DNA of 42,793 nucleotides from Bacteroidales bacterium. GTDB lineage: Bacteria; Bacteroidota; Bacteroidia; Bacteroidales; P3. Numbering within the stretch: position 1 is the stretch's first letter; each line of letters begins with the position of its first letter. The DNA lies in contig JAFTDW010000014.1 in assembly GCA_017454015.1 (NCBI GenBank), positions 1-42,793 of the forward strand. The letters are read 5' to 3'. The position numbers were made by a program, and so were the translations under genes. The notes under the pieces are model-generated. The model saw only the letters and a list, made by a program, of their open reading frames with translations. It ran no database searches and was not told where the DNA came from. Positions 1-7,224 of the stretch are shown here, in pieces.

Positions 1-1
1 C

Positions 2-655
2 AGCAATCCCCCTAACAGCATCAAATGGAAGGGCGACGACGACAACACCCTCATCAACGACCCCCGAGATGCACCGGCGCGCGTCCTTGCACCGAAGAGC
101 AAGGCGGACTTGGCGTTCATTATGCACTCGTTGGCGTGGTTGGCGACTAACGGAACGGCGGCAATCGTCTGTTTCCCCGGTGTGATGTATCGCGGCGGAG
201 CGGAGAAGAAGATACGGCAATACCTCATCGCGGGCAACTATGTGGATTGTATCATCCAACTCCCCGACAACCTATTCTTCGGTACCAGCATAGCGACCTG
301 CATTATGGTGTTGAAGAAGGCGAAGAAGGACAATAGAACACTATTCATAGATGCAAGCAAAGAGTGTGTCAAGATAACGAACAACAACAAACTCACCCCC
401 GAGAACATCGACCACATCGTGCAGTTGTTCGCAGACCGTAAGGATGTGCAGTATCAGTGCAAATTGGTGAGCAACGACACCATAGCGGAGGGCGACTACA
501 ACCTGTCGGTATCCACCTATGTGGAGCAAGAGGACACCCGTGAGAAGGTGGATATTGCAGAACTGAATGCACGGATAGAAAAGATAGTGGCGCACGAGAA
601 CGAGTTGAGAGCGCAGATTGACGAAATCATAAAAAGATTGGAGATTGCAGAATGA
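2..655 (+). CDS. hsdM: Type I restriction-modification DNA methyltransferase subunit (HsdM), C-terminal part
   Basis: The open frame enters from the left edge in frame 2 and gives about 217 residues. This is the C-terminal half of an N6-adenine methyltransferase that works with HsdS and HsdR. The first residues read SNPPNSIKWKGDDD, which is motif IV of the HsdM family. They are followed by APKSKADLAF, FPGVMYRGGAEKKIR, LPDNLFFGTSIATCIMVL and FIDAS, all typical HsdM blocks, and by a helical tail that would contact HsdS. The usual motif is NPPY or NPPF, and here the aromatic residue is Asn (codon aac at 14-16). The stop overlaps the next gene's start (ATGA at 652-655), which indicates translational coupling. 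The true start lies outside the window. Confidence 0.93.
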   Translation, partial: SNPPNSIKWKGDDDNTLINDPRDAPARVLAPKSKADLAFIMHSLAWLATNGTAAIVCFPGVMYRGGAEKKIRQYLIAGNYVDCIIQLPDNLFFGTSIATCIMVLKKAKKDNRTLFIDASKECVKITNNNKLTPENIDHIVQLFADRKDVQYQCKLVSNDTIAEGDYNLSVSTYVEQEDTREKVDIAELNARIEKIVAHENELRAQIDEIIKRLEIAE

Positions 656-1674
656 GTGAAATACAGAAACATACCGACACCCGTTTCATCACTGATGTAT
701 GCGCTATCATTGAGACGGGAAGGGCAAAAGCCTATTCGTCCGTCAATGCAGTTATGATAGAAACCTATTGGAACATAGGGAAAAGAATAGTGGAAGAAGA
801 ACAGCATGGAGAGGAACGCGCCACGTACGGGGAGCATGTTTTGGCGAACCTGTCTGCGGAGCTGACAAGGCGGTACGGCAAGGGGTTCGGCAAACGCTAC
901 CTCGCCTATTTCAGGGAGTTCTATCTAACCATTCCCGATTTGACAATTTTGCAAACGCGTTTGCAAAATCTCTCCTGGTCGCATATCCTTACCGCATTAC
1001 GCTGCGACAGCAATGTGGCTATTCGCTGGTATCTTGAAACTGCATCGCGTGAGATGTGGAGCGTACGAACCCTCAGTCGCAATATCGGCACCCAATACTT
1101 CGAGCGGCACCTGCGGCAGCCTCAACTGCCAATGGAAGAAGGACAACTGGACAAAATGGAGATGCTGAAAAGCCCAGTCGTAGCCGAGTTCCTTGGATTC
1201 AAGCAGGACAACAGCTTCTCCGAACAAGAGCTTGAGACCTCCATCATCAACCATTTGCAAGACTTTATCATGGAACTGGGTCGTGGATTCGCGTTCATCT
1301 CAAGGCAGCAGCTCATACGCACTGACACGCAGGACTATTATATTGACTTGGTTTTCTACAACGTAATATTGAAATGCTATGTGCTTGTGGACCTTAAGGT
1401 AGGCACCATCACCCATCAGGACGTAGGGCAGATGGATATGTATGTGCGGATGTACGACGACTTGAAACGCACTGATGGCGACAATCCCACCATCGGCTTG
1501 GTGCTGTGTTCCGAAACGAGCAAAGCCATCGCTAAATACTCCATTCTCAACGGTAGCCAACAGCTTTTTGCCGCCAAGTATATGCCCTATCTGCCGACCG
1601 AAGATGAACTGCGGCACGAGATAGAGCGACAGAAAGAAATCTTTATGCTGCAACAAAAAGAACAAGAGGACTGA
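652..1674 (+). CDS. DUF1016 / YhcG-type PDDEXK nuclease-fold protein
   Basis: This 340-residue protein has the two-part layout of the YhcG/DUF1016 family. An N-terminal helical domain (about residues 10-160) has signatures such as VNAVMIETYWNIGKRIVEEE, YGKGFGKRYLAYFREFY and LSWSHILTAL. A C-terminal PDDEXK-like domain (about 190-320) contains YIDLVFYN, a D-L-K in VLVDLKVG, and GQMDMYV. In this fold the Asp and the (D/E)xK lysine would be the metal-binding catalytic residues. The gene overlaps hsdM by 4 bases and ends 4 bases before hsdS, so it belongs to the restriction operon. The family often lies in type I restriction loci, but its role there is not settled. Nuclease activity is an inference from the fold. 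Confidence 0.88.
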   Translation: MSEIQKHTDTRFITDVCAIIETGRAKAYSSVNAVMIETYWNIGKRIVEEEQHGEERATYGEHVLANLSAELTRRYGKGFGKRYLAYFREFYLTIPDLTILQTRLQNLSWSHILTALRCDSNVAIRWYLETASREMWSVRTLSRNIGTQYFERHLRQPQLPMEEGQLDKMEMLKSPVVAEFLGFKQDNSFSEQELETSIINHLQDFIMELGRGFAFISRQQLIRTDTQDYYIDLVFYNVILKCYVLVDLKVGTITHQDVGQMDMYVRMYDDLKRTDGDNPTIGLVLCSETSKAIAKYSILNGSQQLFAAKYMPYLPTEDELRHEIERQKEIFMLQQKEQED

Positions 1675-1678
1675 CATC

Positions 1679-2944
1679 ATGGTCAAAATTGACAAACTGA
1701 CGAGCGGAGCGAGAGCAATGCAGAAACACGGTTCTGGCATTGCCGAGAGAGAAGGAAGTGGCGCGATAGCGCAACTGATACAGCAATATTGTCCGGATGG
1801 CGTGGAATATGTAAAACTCGACGAAATCGGCAGTTTCTATTCTGGGTTATCGGGCAAATCGAAGGAAGATTTTCGTGACGGCAATGCAAAGTTCATCACC
1901 TATGTAAATATTTTCAATAACCCAGCACTTAACACAGATGTGGAAGATAAAGTCAAAATAGCAGATGGTGAAAAACAAAACACCATCCAATATGGCGACC
2001 TTCTTTTCACGGGTTCTTCGGAAACACCGGATGAATGTGGTATGTGTTCGGTTTTGACACATCACACAGACGAGAAACTATATCTAAACAGTTTCTGTTT
2101 TGGCTTTCGGTTCAATGACCTATCTGATAAGAACCCTGATTTTATGAAACATTTGTTTAGGAGTTCAAGCATTAGAAAGGTTATCTGTAAGACGGCAAAT
2201 GGCGTTACAAGGTACAACATATCCAAAAAAGAGTTTGCAAAGATTGAAATCCCCCTTCCCCCACTACCCGTCCAAGAGGAGATAGTGAGGATATTGGACA
2301 ATTTTACAAATCTTGCAGCGGAGCTGCAAGCGGAGCTGCAAGCGAGGCAACAACAATACAACTATTACCGTGATACCCTACTTAATGTAGAATGTAGAAT
2401 TAAGAATGTAGAATGGCTACCAATTCCAATGTTTGCAGAATTAAAAGCAGGAAAATCGATTAAGTCAACGGAGCTGGAAGAGATAAAGAATGATGACCAC
2501 AAATATCCTTGTTTTGGAGGAAACGGGATAAGGGGATACATTGGGAAAGTGTCTCATAGTGGGGAATATGCAATTATTGGGAGGCAGGGAGCTCTCTGTG
2601 GATGTGTAAATTGGGCATCGGGAGATTTTTATGCAACTGAACATGCAGTTGTGTGCAGTCCCTTGGACAATGTAATTTCAAGATTTGTTTATTATTTATT
2701 TGCAACGGCAAACCTAAACCAATATAAATCACAGGGAGCACAACCTGGTTTATCTGTGCAAAGGTTAAATGAATTGGTTTTCCCCATCCCACCATTATCC
2801 GAACAACAACGAATTGTCTCCATCCTTGACCGTTTCGATACCCTCACCAATAACCTGTCCCAAGGTCTTCCGGCGGAGATTGAGGCACGGCAGCAGCAGT
2901 ACGAGTATTACCGAGACCAACTACTGACGTTTAAACGAATGTAG
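1679..2944 (+). CDS. hsdS: Type I restriction-modification specificity subunit (HsdS)
   Basis: This 421-residue subunit should direct HsdM and HsdR to the bipartite target sequence. It shows the family's two-half layout: target-recognition domain 1 (about residues 35-190), a conserved helical spacer (PLPPLPVQEEIVRILDNF, then ARQQQYNYYRDTLL), domain 2 (about 245-365), and a second matching spacer (PIPPLSEQQRIVSILDRF, then ARQQQYEYYRDQLL). The first 30 or so residues (MVKIDKLTSGARAMQKHGSG) precede the usual start-like QLIQQYCPDGVEY block, so an ATG at 1718 is an alternative start. Oddly, residues 236-245 (NVECRIKNVE) are encoded by a 31-bp repeat that recurs identically across the stop codon. 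The second half is AT-rich compared with hsdR. Confidence 0.92.
   Translation: MVKIDKLTSGARAMQKHGSGIAEREGSGAIAQLIQQYCPDGVEYVKLDEIGSFYSGLSGKSKEDFRDGNAKFITYVNIFNNPALNTDVEDKVKIADGEKQNTIQYGDLLFTGSSETPDECGMCSVLTHHTDEKLYLNSFCFGFRFNDLSDKNPDFMKHLFRSSSIRKVICKTANGVTRYNISKKEFAKIEIPLPPLPVQEEIVRILDNFTNLAAELQAELQARQQQYNYYRDTLLNVECRIKNVEWLPIPMFAELKAGKSIKSTELEEIKNDDHKYPCFGGNGIRGYIGKVSHSGEYAIIGRQGALCGCVNWASGDFYATEHAVVCSPLDNVISRFVYYLFATANLNQYKSQGAQPGLSVQRLNELVFPIPPLSEQQRIVSILDRFDTLTNNLSQGLPAEIEARQQQYEYYRDQLLTFKRM
2384..2414 (+). repeat. 31-bp direct repeat, copy 1 (inside hsdS linker)
   Basis: The sequence starts AATGTAGAATGTAGAATTAA and continues GAATGTAGAAT. It is identical over 31 bases to 2938-2968. Here it is read in frame as NVECRIKNVE, between the first helical spacer and the second recognition domain of HsdS. 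Its word composition is that of an intergenic repeat rather than of a conserved protein segment. Confidence 0.95.
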
Positions 2945-2968
2945 AATGTAGAATTAAGAATGTAGAAT
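2938..2968 (+). repeat. 31-bp direct repeat, copy 2 (hsdS stop / intergenic)
   Basis: This copy is identical to the one at 2384-2414, which lies 554 bases upstream. It spans the hsdS stop codon (TAG at 2942-2944) and ends one base before the start codon of the four-helix-bundle gene. It is read in a different frame from copy 1. Together the two copies flank the second recognition domain and second spacer of hsdS. Confidence 0.95.
2942..2961 (+). repeat. Left arm of 20-bp inverted repeat flanking the four-helix gene
   Basis: The bases TAGAATGTAGAATTAAGAAT are the exact reverse complement of 3322-3341. The arm lies inside direct-repeat copy 2, eight bases before the start codon of the four-helix-bundle gene. 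Confidence 0.93.
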
Positions 2969-2969
2969 T

Positions 2970-3329
2970 ATGAGAGATAACATATTATTGGATAAGAGTA
3001 AGGCGTTGGCGTTGAGAATTATACGTATGTATAAGTATTTGTGTGATGAGAAGAAAGAGTTTGTGTTGTCCAAACAAGTATTACGAAGTGGTACAAGCAT
3101 TGGGGCTAATGTTAGAGAGGCTAACCGTTCGCAATCCACAAATGAGTTTATAGCAAAATTGAATATATCCCTCAAAGAAGCCGACGAAACCCTTTACTGG
3201 CTCGAACTGCTCCACGAAAGCGACTATATAGACGATGAAGCATTCAACAGCATCTACACCGACACCGAGGAAGTACTCAAACTGCTCGTCTCCATAATCA
3301 AATCCACCAAATCCAATCTCAATTCTTAA
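2970..3329 (+). CDS. Four-helix-bundle protein (S23 / 23S rRNA intervening-sequence family)
   Basis: This 119-residue, all-helical protein carries the family signature VLRSGTSIGANVREANRSQS, followed by EFIAKLNISLKEADETLYWL and LLVSIIKS. It matches the family first known from open frames inside 23S rRNA intervening sequences and is common in Bacteroidota. Related bundles (Avd) bind nucleic acid and reverse transcriptase in diversity-generating retroelements, but no reverse transcriptase or template repeat is visible here. The gene sits between hsdS and hsdR. It is bounded by a 20-bp inverted repeat whose right arm contains its stop codon. It is AT-rich at its start. This context suggests an inserted cassette; its function is unknown. 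Confidence 0.9.
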   Translation: MRDNILLDKSKALALRIIRMYKYLCDEKKEFVLSKQVLRSGTSIGANVREANRSQSTNEFIAKLNISLKEADETLYWLELLHESDYIDDEAFNSIYTDTEEVLKLLVSIIKSTKSNLNS

Positions 3330-3341
3330 TTCTACATTCTA
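3322..3341 (-). repeat. Right arm of 20-bp inverted repeat flanking the four-helix gene
   Basis: The bases ATTCTTAATTCTACATTCTA are the reverse complement of 2942-2961. The TAA stop of the four-helix gene (3327-3329) lies inside this arm. Further copies of the word CTACATTCTA/CTACATCCTA continue to about 3366, just before hsdR. Confidence 0.93.
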
Positions 3342-3378
3342 AAATTTCTACATCCTACATTCTAAACTCTAAATTGAT

Positions 3379-6300
3379 ATGAATTACAACATCATAGCGG
3401 AGAACGAGGAATATACCGTAGTCAGTGAGTACGAAACCGTGTATGGGGCACCCGACCAATACCAGAGCGAGGCGGCACTTGAAAGGGATTTCATCAAGAC
3501 CCTGACGGAACAGGGATACGAATACCTACCAATCCACGAGGAGAAGGACTTGGTGGATAACCTTCGTGTGCAGTTGGAGCGACTGAACCACTACACCTTC
3601 ACCGATGCAGAATGGGAGCGTTTCTTTGGCGAGAACCTCGCGAACAAGAACGACGGCATAGAAGCAAAGACCACCAAGATACAAGAAGACTTCATTCAGG
3701 TGTTGAAGACCGACACGGGTGAGAGCAAGAACATCTACCTCATCGACCGAAAGAACATCCACAACAACTACCTTCAAGTCCTCAACCAATATGAGGAGCA
3801 CGGCGGCACACACGATGCTCGGTACGATGTATCGATCCTGGTCAATGGTTTTCCATTGGTGCATATTGAACTGAAACGGCGTGGCGTGCAACTGAAGGAG
3901 GCGTTCAACCAGATAAACCGTTATCAGCGGGACTCGTTCTGGGCGGGATGTGGGTTGTATGAGTATGTGCAGATTTTTGTCATCAGCAACGGCACCAACA
4001 CCAAATACTATTCCAACACCACCCGTGCAAACCATATCAAGGAACAGCAGCAGGGCAACCGAAACAAGACGAAGAAGACCAGCAACTCGTTTGAGTTTTC
4101 GTCGTTCTGGGCAGACAGCAACAACAAACCCATCCTCGACCTCATCGACTTCACCAAGACATTCTTCTCGAAGCATACGCTGTTGAACGTACTGACCAAG
4201 TATTGTGTCTTCACCGAAGAAAGGATATTGATGGTGATGAGACCCTACCAGATAGCGGCCACGGAACGTATCATCGAGCGCATAAGGATAGCGAACAACT
4301 ACAAGTTGTACGGCAAGATTGAGGGCGGCGGATACATCTGGCACACCACAGGCAGCGGCAAGACCCTCACCTCGTTCAAGACGGCACAGTTGGCATCACG
4401 CCTGGAATACATCGACAAGGTGTTGTTCGTGGTCGATAGAAAAGACCTCGACTACCAGACGATGAAAGAGTACAACCGTTTCGAGGAAGGGGCAGCGGAC
4501 AGCAACTCATCGACGGCGGTACTGCAACGGCAGTTGGAGAACAAGGACAAGAACGGCTCATACCACGACTACAAGATAATCATCACCACCATACAGAAAC
4601 TGTCCATCTTCGTGCAAAAGAACAAAGGACACGAGATATTCCAGAAGCACGTGGTCATCATCTTCGACGAGTGTCATCGCAGCAACTTCGGCGAGATGCA
4701 TACGGCAATAACCAAGAATTTTAAGAAATACCATCTGTTCGGTTTCACCGGCACACCCATCTTTGCAGCGAATGCAGGCACGGGCGGCAACATACAACTC
4801 AAAACCACCCAACAGGCTTTCGGCGACAAACTGCACACCTACACCATCGTCGATGCAATCAACGACGAGAATGTCCTACCGTTCCGCATCGACTATGTGA
4901 ATACCTTGAAGCAGAAGGAGGGCATACAAGACAAGCAGATTTCGGCAATCGACCGAGAGAAGGCAATGTCGGCACCCGAGCGTGTGGAAGAGGTGGTGAG
5001 GTACATCCTCGAACACTTCGACCAGAAGACCAAGCGGACATCCTACTACTCGTTCCGAACCCTGCAAAACATCAGCGAGGTGGCGAGTGCAGGACGTGGC
5101 AAGGAGGTGAAGGAAGAGAAGATGGTGCAGAAACTGCTTGGCTTCAATGCAATGTTTGCAGTGGCAACCATACCGATGGCGAAGGCATACTACAACGAGT
5201 TCAAGAAACAGCAGGCGGCATTGCCCGAAGCGCAGCGGCTGAAAGTGGCACTCATATACTCATACTGCACAAACGAAGAAGAGAACGACGGCATACCACC
5301 CGAAGAGAACCCCGAAAGCACCACCAACCTCGACCAGCAGAGCAGAGATTTCCTCGACGGCGCAATCAAGGACTACAACCAGATGGTCGGCACCAACTAC
5401 GACACCAGCAGCGACAAGTTCCAAAACTACTACAAGGACCTTTCGTTGAGGATGAAGAACCGTCAGGTGGATTTGTTGATTGTGGTCAATATGTTCCTCA
5501 CGGGTTTCGATGCAACCACACTGAACACCCTGTTCGTCGATAAAAACCTCCGTCAGCACGGACTGATACAGAGTTATAGCAGAACCAACCGAATACTCAA
5601 TTCCATAAAGACCTTCGGCAACATCGTCTGCTTCCGAAACCTTCAACAGGAGACCGACGATGCAATTGCACTGTTCGGCGACAAGGATGCAGCAAGTATC
5701 GTCCTTTTGAAAGACTTCAACTCGTACTACAACGGATACGACAAACCGAATGGAAAGCACTGTTATGGCTATTCGGAACTGGTGCAGCAGTTGATGACAG
5801 AGTTTCCCGACGGTCGTCCGGCAATAGGAGAACAGGAAGAACGGCGGTTCATCGGTCTGTTCGGAAGTCTGTTGAGGAGCATCAACGTACTGCAAGCGTT
5901 CGACCAGTTCGATGGCAAAGAGCTACTCACCGACGGTCAGATGCAGGACTACCAGTCCCACTACCTTGATTTGAGGGATAAGTGGCGCAAGAGAATACAC
6001 GTGGACAAGGAGGTGATAAACGACGACCTCATCTTTGAGACCGAACTCATCCGTCAGGTGGAGATAACCATAGACTACATCCTGATGTTGGTGCAGCAGT
6101 ACCACGACAGCAACTGCAAGAACAAGGAAATACTTGTGAGCATATCGAAGGCAATCGGGGCAAGTATGAACCTCCGAAGCAAGAAGGAACTCATCGAGAG
6201 TTTCATCGAGACCGTCAATACCGAAGAGGATGTGAATGGGGCGTGGGAGGAATATGTGAAACGGAAGAGAGAGGAAGACCTTGCAACCATCATCAAGGAA

Positions 6301-6543
6301 GAGAGGTTAAAGACGGCAGAGACCAAGAAGTTCATCAACAATGCATTCCGAGACGGACAGTTGAGAACCACCGGCACCGATATCGACAAGATACTGCCGG
6401 CAATGTCGAGATTTGGCGGCGGCGGCCTGCCTGGCTCCACAGGAGACACGGCCTGCGACCATCGTGGAGCAAACCGTAGTTATGTCAAAACGTCCGTCAT
6501 CCGAAAGTTGAGGGAGTTTTTCGAGAAATATATGGGGCTGTAA
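3379..6543 (+). CDS. hsdR: Type I restriction endonuclease motor subunit (HsdR)
   Basis: This 1054-residue subunit uses ATP-driven DNA translocation and cuts unmodified DNA. The N-terminal PDDEXK nuclease is visible as RYDVSILVNG and HIELKRRG near residues 148-168. The SF2 motor follows, with Walker A HTTGSGKT near residue 320, Walker B FDECHR near 430, motif III FGFTGTP near 455, and later motor blocks including LIVVNMFLTGFDATTLNTLF and HGLIQSYSRTNR. A helical C-terminal domain ends in REFFEKYMGL. Length is within the family's range. Near residues 1013-1035 the tail reads FGGGGLPGSTGDTACDHRG, a low-complexity stretch that looks inserted between the usual SRFGGG and VIRKL blocks. The start follows the AT-rich repeat region. 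Confidence 0.95.
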   Translation: MNYNIIAENEEYTVVSEYETVYGAPDQYQSEAALERDFIKTLTEQGYEYLPIHEEKDLVDNLRVQLERLNHYTFTDAEWERFFGENLANKNDGIEAKTTKIQEDFIQVLKTDTGESKNIYLIDRKNIHNNYLQVLNQYEEHGGTHDARYDVSILVNGFPLVHIELKRRGVQLKEAFNQINRYQRDSFWAGCGLYEYVQIFVISNGTNTKYYSNTTRANHIKEQQQGNRNKTKKTSNSFEFSSFWADSNNKPILDLIDFTKTFFSKHTLLNVLTKYCVFTEERILMVMRPYQIAATERIIERIRIANNYKLYGKIEGGGYIWHTTGSGKTLTSFKTAQLASRLEYIDKVLFVVDRKDLDYQTMKEYNRFEEGAADSNSSTAVLQRQLENKDKNGSYHDYKIIITTIQKLSIFVQKNKGHEIFQKHVVIIFDECHRSNFGEMHTAITKNFKKYHLFGFTGTPIFAANAGTGGNIQLKTTQQAFGDKLHTYTIVDAINDENVLPFRIDYVNTLKQKEGIQDKQISAIDREKAMSAPERVEEVVRYILEHFDQKTKRTSYYSFRTLQNISEVASAGRGKEVKEEKMVQKLLGFNAMFAVATIPMAKAYYNEFKKQQAALPEAQRLKVALIYSYCTNEEENDGIPPEENPESTTNLDQQSRDFLDGAIKDYNQMVGTNYDTSSDKFQNYYKDLSLRMKNRQVDLLIVVNMFLTGFDATTLNTLFVDKNLRQHGLIQSYSRTNRILNSIKTFGNIVCFRNLQQETDDAIALFGDKDAASIVLLKDFNSYYNGYDKPNGKHCYGYSELVQQLMTEFPDGRPAIGEQEERRFIGLFGSLLRSINVLQAFDQFDGKELLTDGQMQDYQSHYLDLRDKWRKRIHVDKEVINDDLIFETELIRQVEITIDYILMLVQQYHDSNCKNKEILVSISKAIGASMNLRSKKELIESFIETVNTEEDVNGAWEEYVKRKREEDLATIIKEERLKTAETKKFINNAFRDGQLRTTGTDIDKILPAMSRFGGGGLPGSTGDTACDHRGANRSYVKTSVIRKLREFFEKYMGL

Positions 6544-6591
6544 TCAAGCCTGGCGCGGTTGCTATGCTCTTAGCGGAATAATGGCCTGGGG

Positions 6592-7134
6592 TCAGAAGGT
6601 CTGACGGATTTCGTCTTTGAGGAACTCGAGGGCGGCGTCGGTGGGGTTGTCGGTCTTGGCTGTGGTGGCGAAGATGGCACCGGCAAGGCTCTGGGCGTCC
6701 TGCTTGTCGGCTATTACTGCCGCCGAGGCGTTGACAAGGTTGATCATCTGCTCTTTGGCTTCGCGCACGTGGTTCCACGCCTCGGAGGAGAGGTAGACCT
6801 GCTGGCTGAGGTTATGCTCCCATTCGTCGCGTATGTTCTTGGTCATGACACCCTGCAGCAGCTTGAGATCCATGCCTGGCTTGTAGCAACGCAGCACCAA
6901 GCTGTTGGGCGATATACGCTCAAGAAAAAGCGCCATACGCTCGTAAGCCTGCAGACGTATGGGGCTCACGGTGCGCTGCACCTCGGCCTGCTGCTCCATC
7001 TTGATGTCGAGGAGGCGGCGTTTCTGCTCATGGTCGAAGTAGCGCTTGGCAAGCAGCAAAAAGATGAGACCAGTGAGGGCTACGGCAAGGAGCGCCGTGG
7101 CTACTACTATTATACAGACAACTATTGTGGACAT
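6592..7134 (-). CDS. Membrane-anchored hypothetical protein, possibly DUF7935-like
   Basis: This 180-residue protein has one N-terminal transmembrane segment (about residues 5-29, VCIIVVATALLAVALTGLIF) and a short basic stretch (KRYFDHEQKRRLLDIK). A helical cytoplasmic domain follows, with RLQAYERMALFLERISPNSL, NIRDEWEHNLSQQVYLS and a C-terminal ALEFLKDEIR. It resembles a conserved Bacteroidota membrane protein of about 180 residues that I associate with DUF7935, but that label is from memory. It has no recognised catalytic motif. It lies downstream of lepA across a 90-base gap and converges with hsdR, whose end is 48 bases away. No terminator is evident between the two. Confidence 0.7.
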   Translation of the reverse strand: MSTIVVCIIVVATALLAVALTGLIFLLLAKRYFDHEQKRRLLDIKMEQQAEVQRTVSPIRLQAYERMALFLERISPNSLVLRCYKPGMDLKLLQGVMTKNIRDEWEHNLSQQVYLSSEAWNHVREAKEQMINLVNASAAVIADKQDAQSLAGAIFATTAKTDNPTDAALEFLKDEIRQTF

Positions 7135-7140
7135 GGGATT

Positions 7141-7217
7141 TTAAGTTATGAGTTTTAAGTTTTAAGTGGCTACGCAGTTCTTATTAAGTTATGTGTTTTA
7201 AGTAGCTACGCAGTTTT
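7141..7217 (+). repeat. Imperfect direct repeat between lepA and the membrane protein gene
   Basis: Two copies start at 7141 and 7184. Each begins TTAAGTTATG(A/T)GTTTTAAGT and ends with GCTACGCAGTT. Copy 1 has an extra TTTAAGT word in the middle. A related run of TTCTAAGTTCTATGTTTTAAGT lies between rpoC and rpoB, near 34643-34672. Confidence 0.8.
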
Positions 7218-7224
7218 TGTGGTG

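Noticed and set aside
2970-3329. Diversity-generating retroelement accessory gene (Avd)
   Set aside because: The fold is related, but there is no reverse transcriptase and no template/variable repeat pair in the window.
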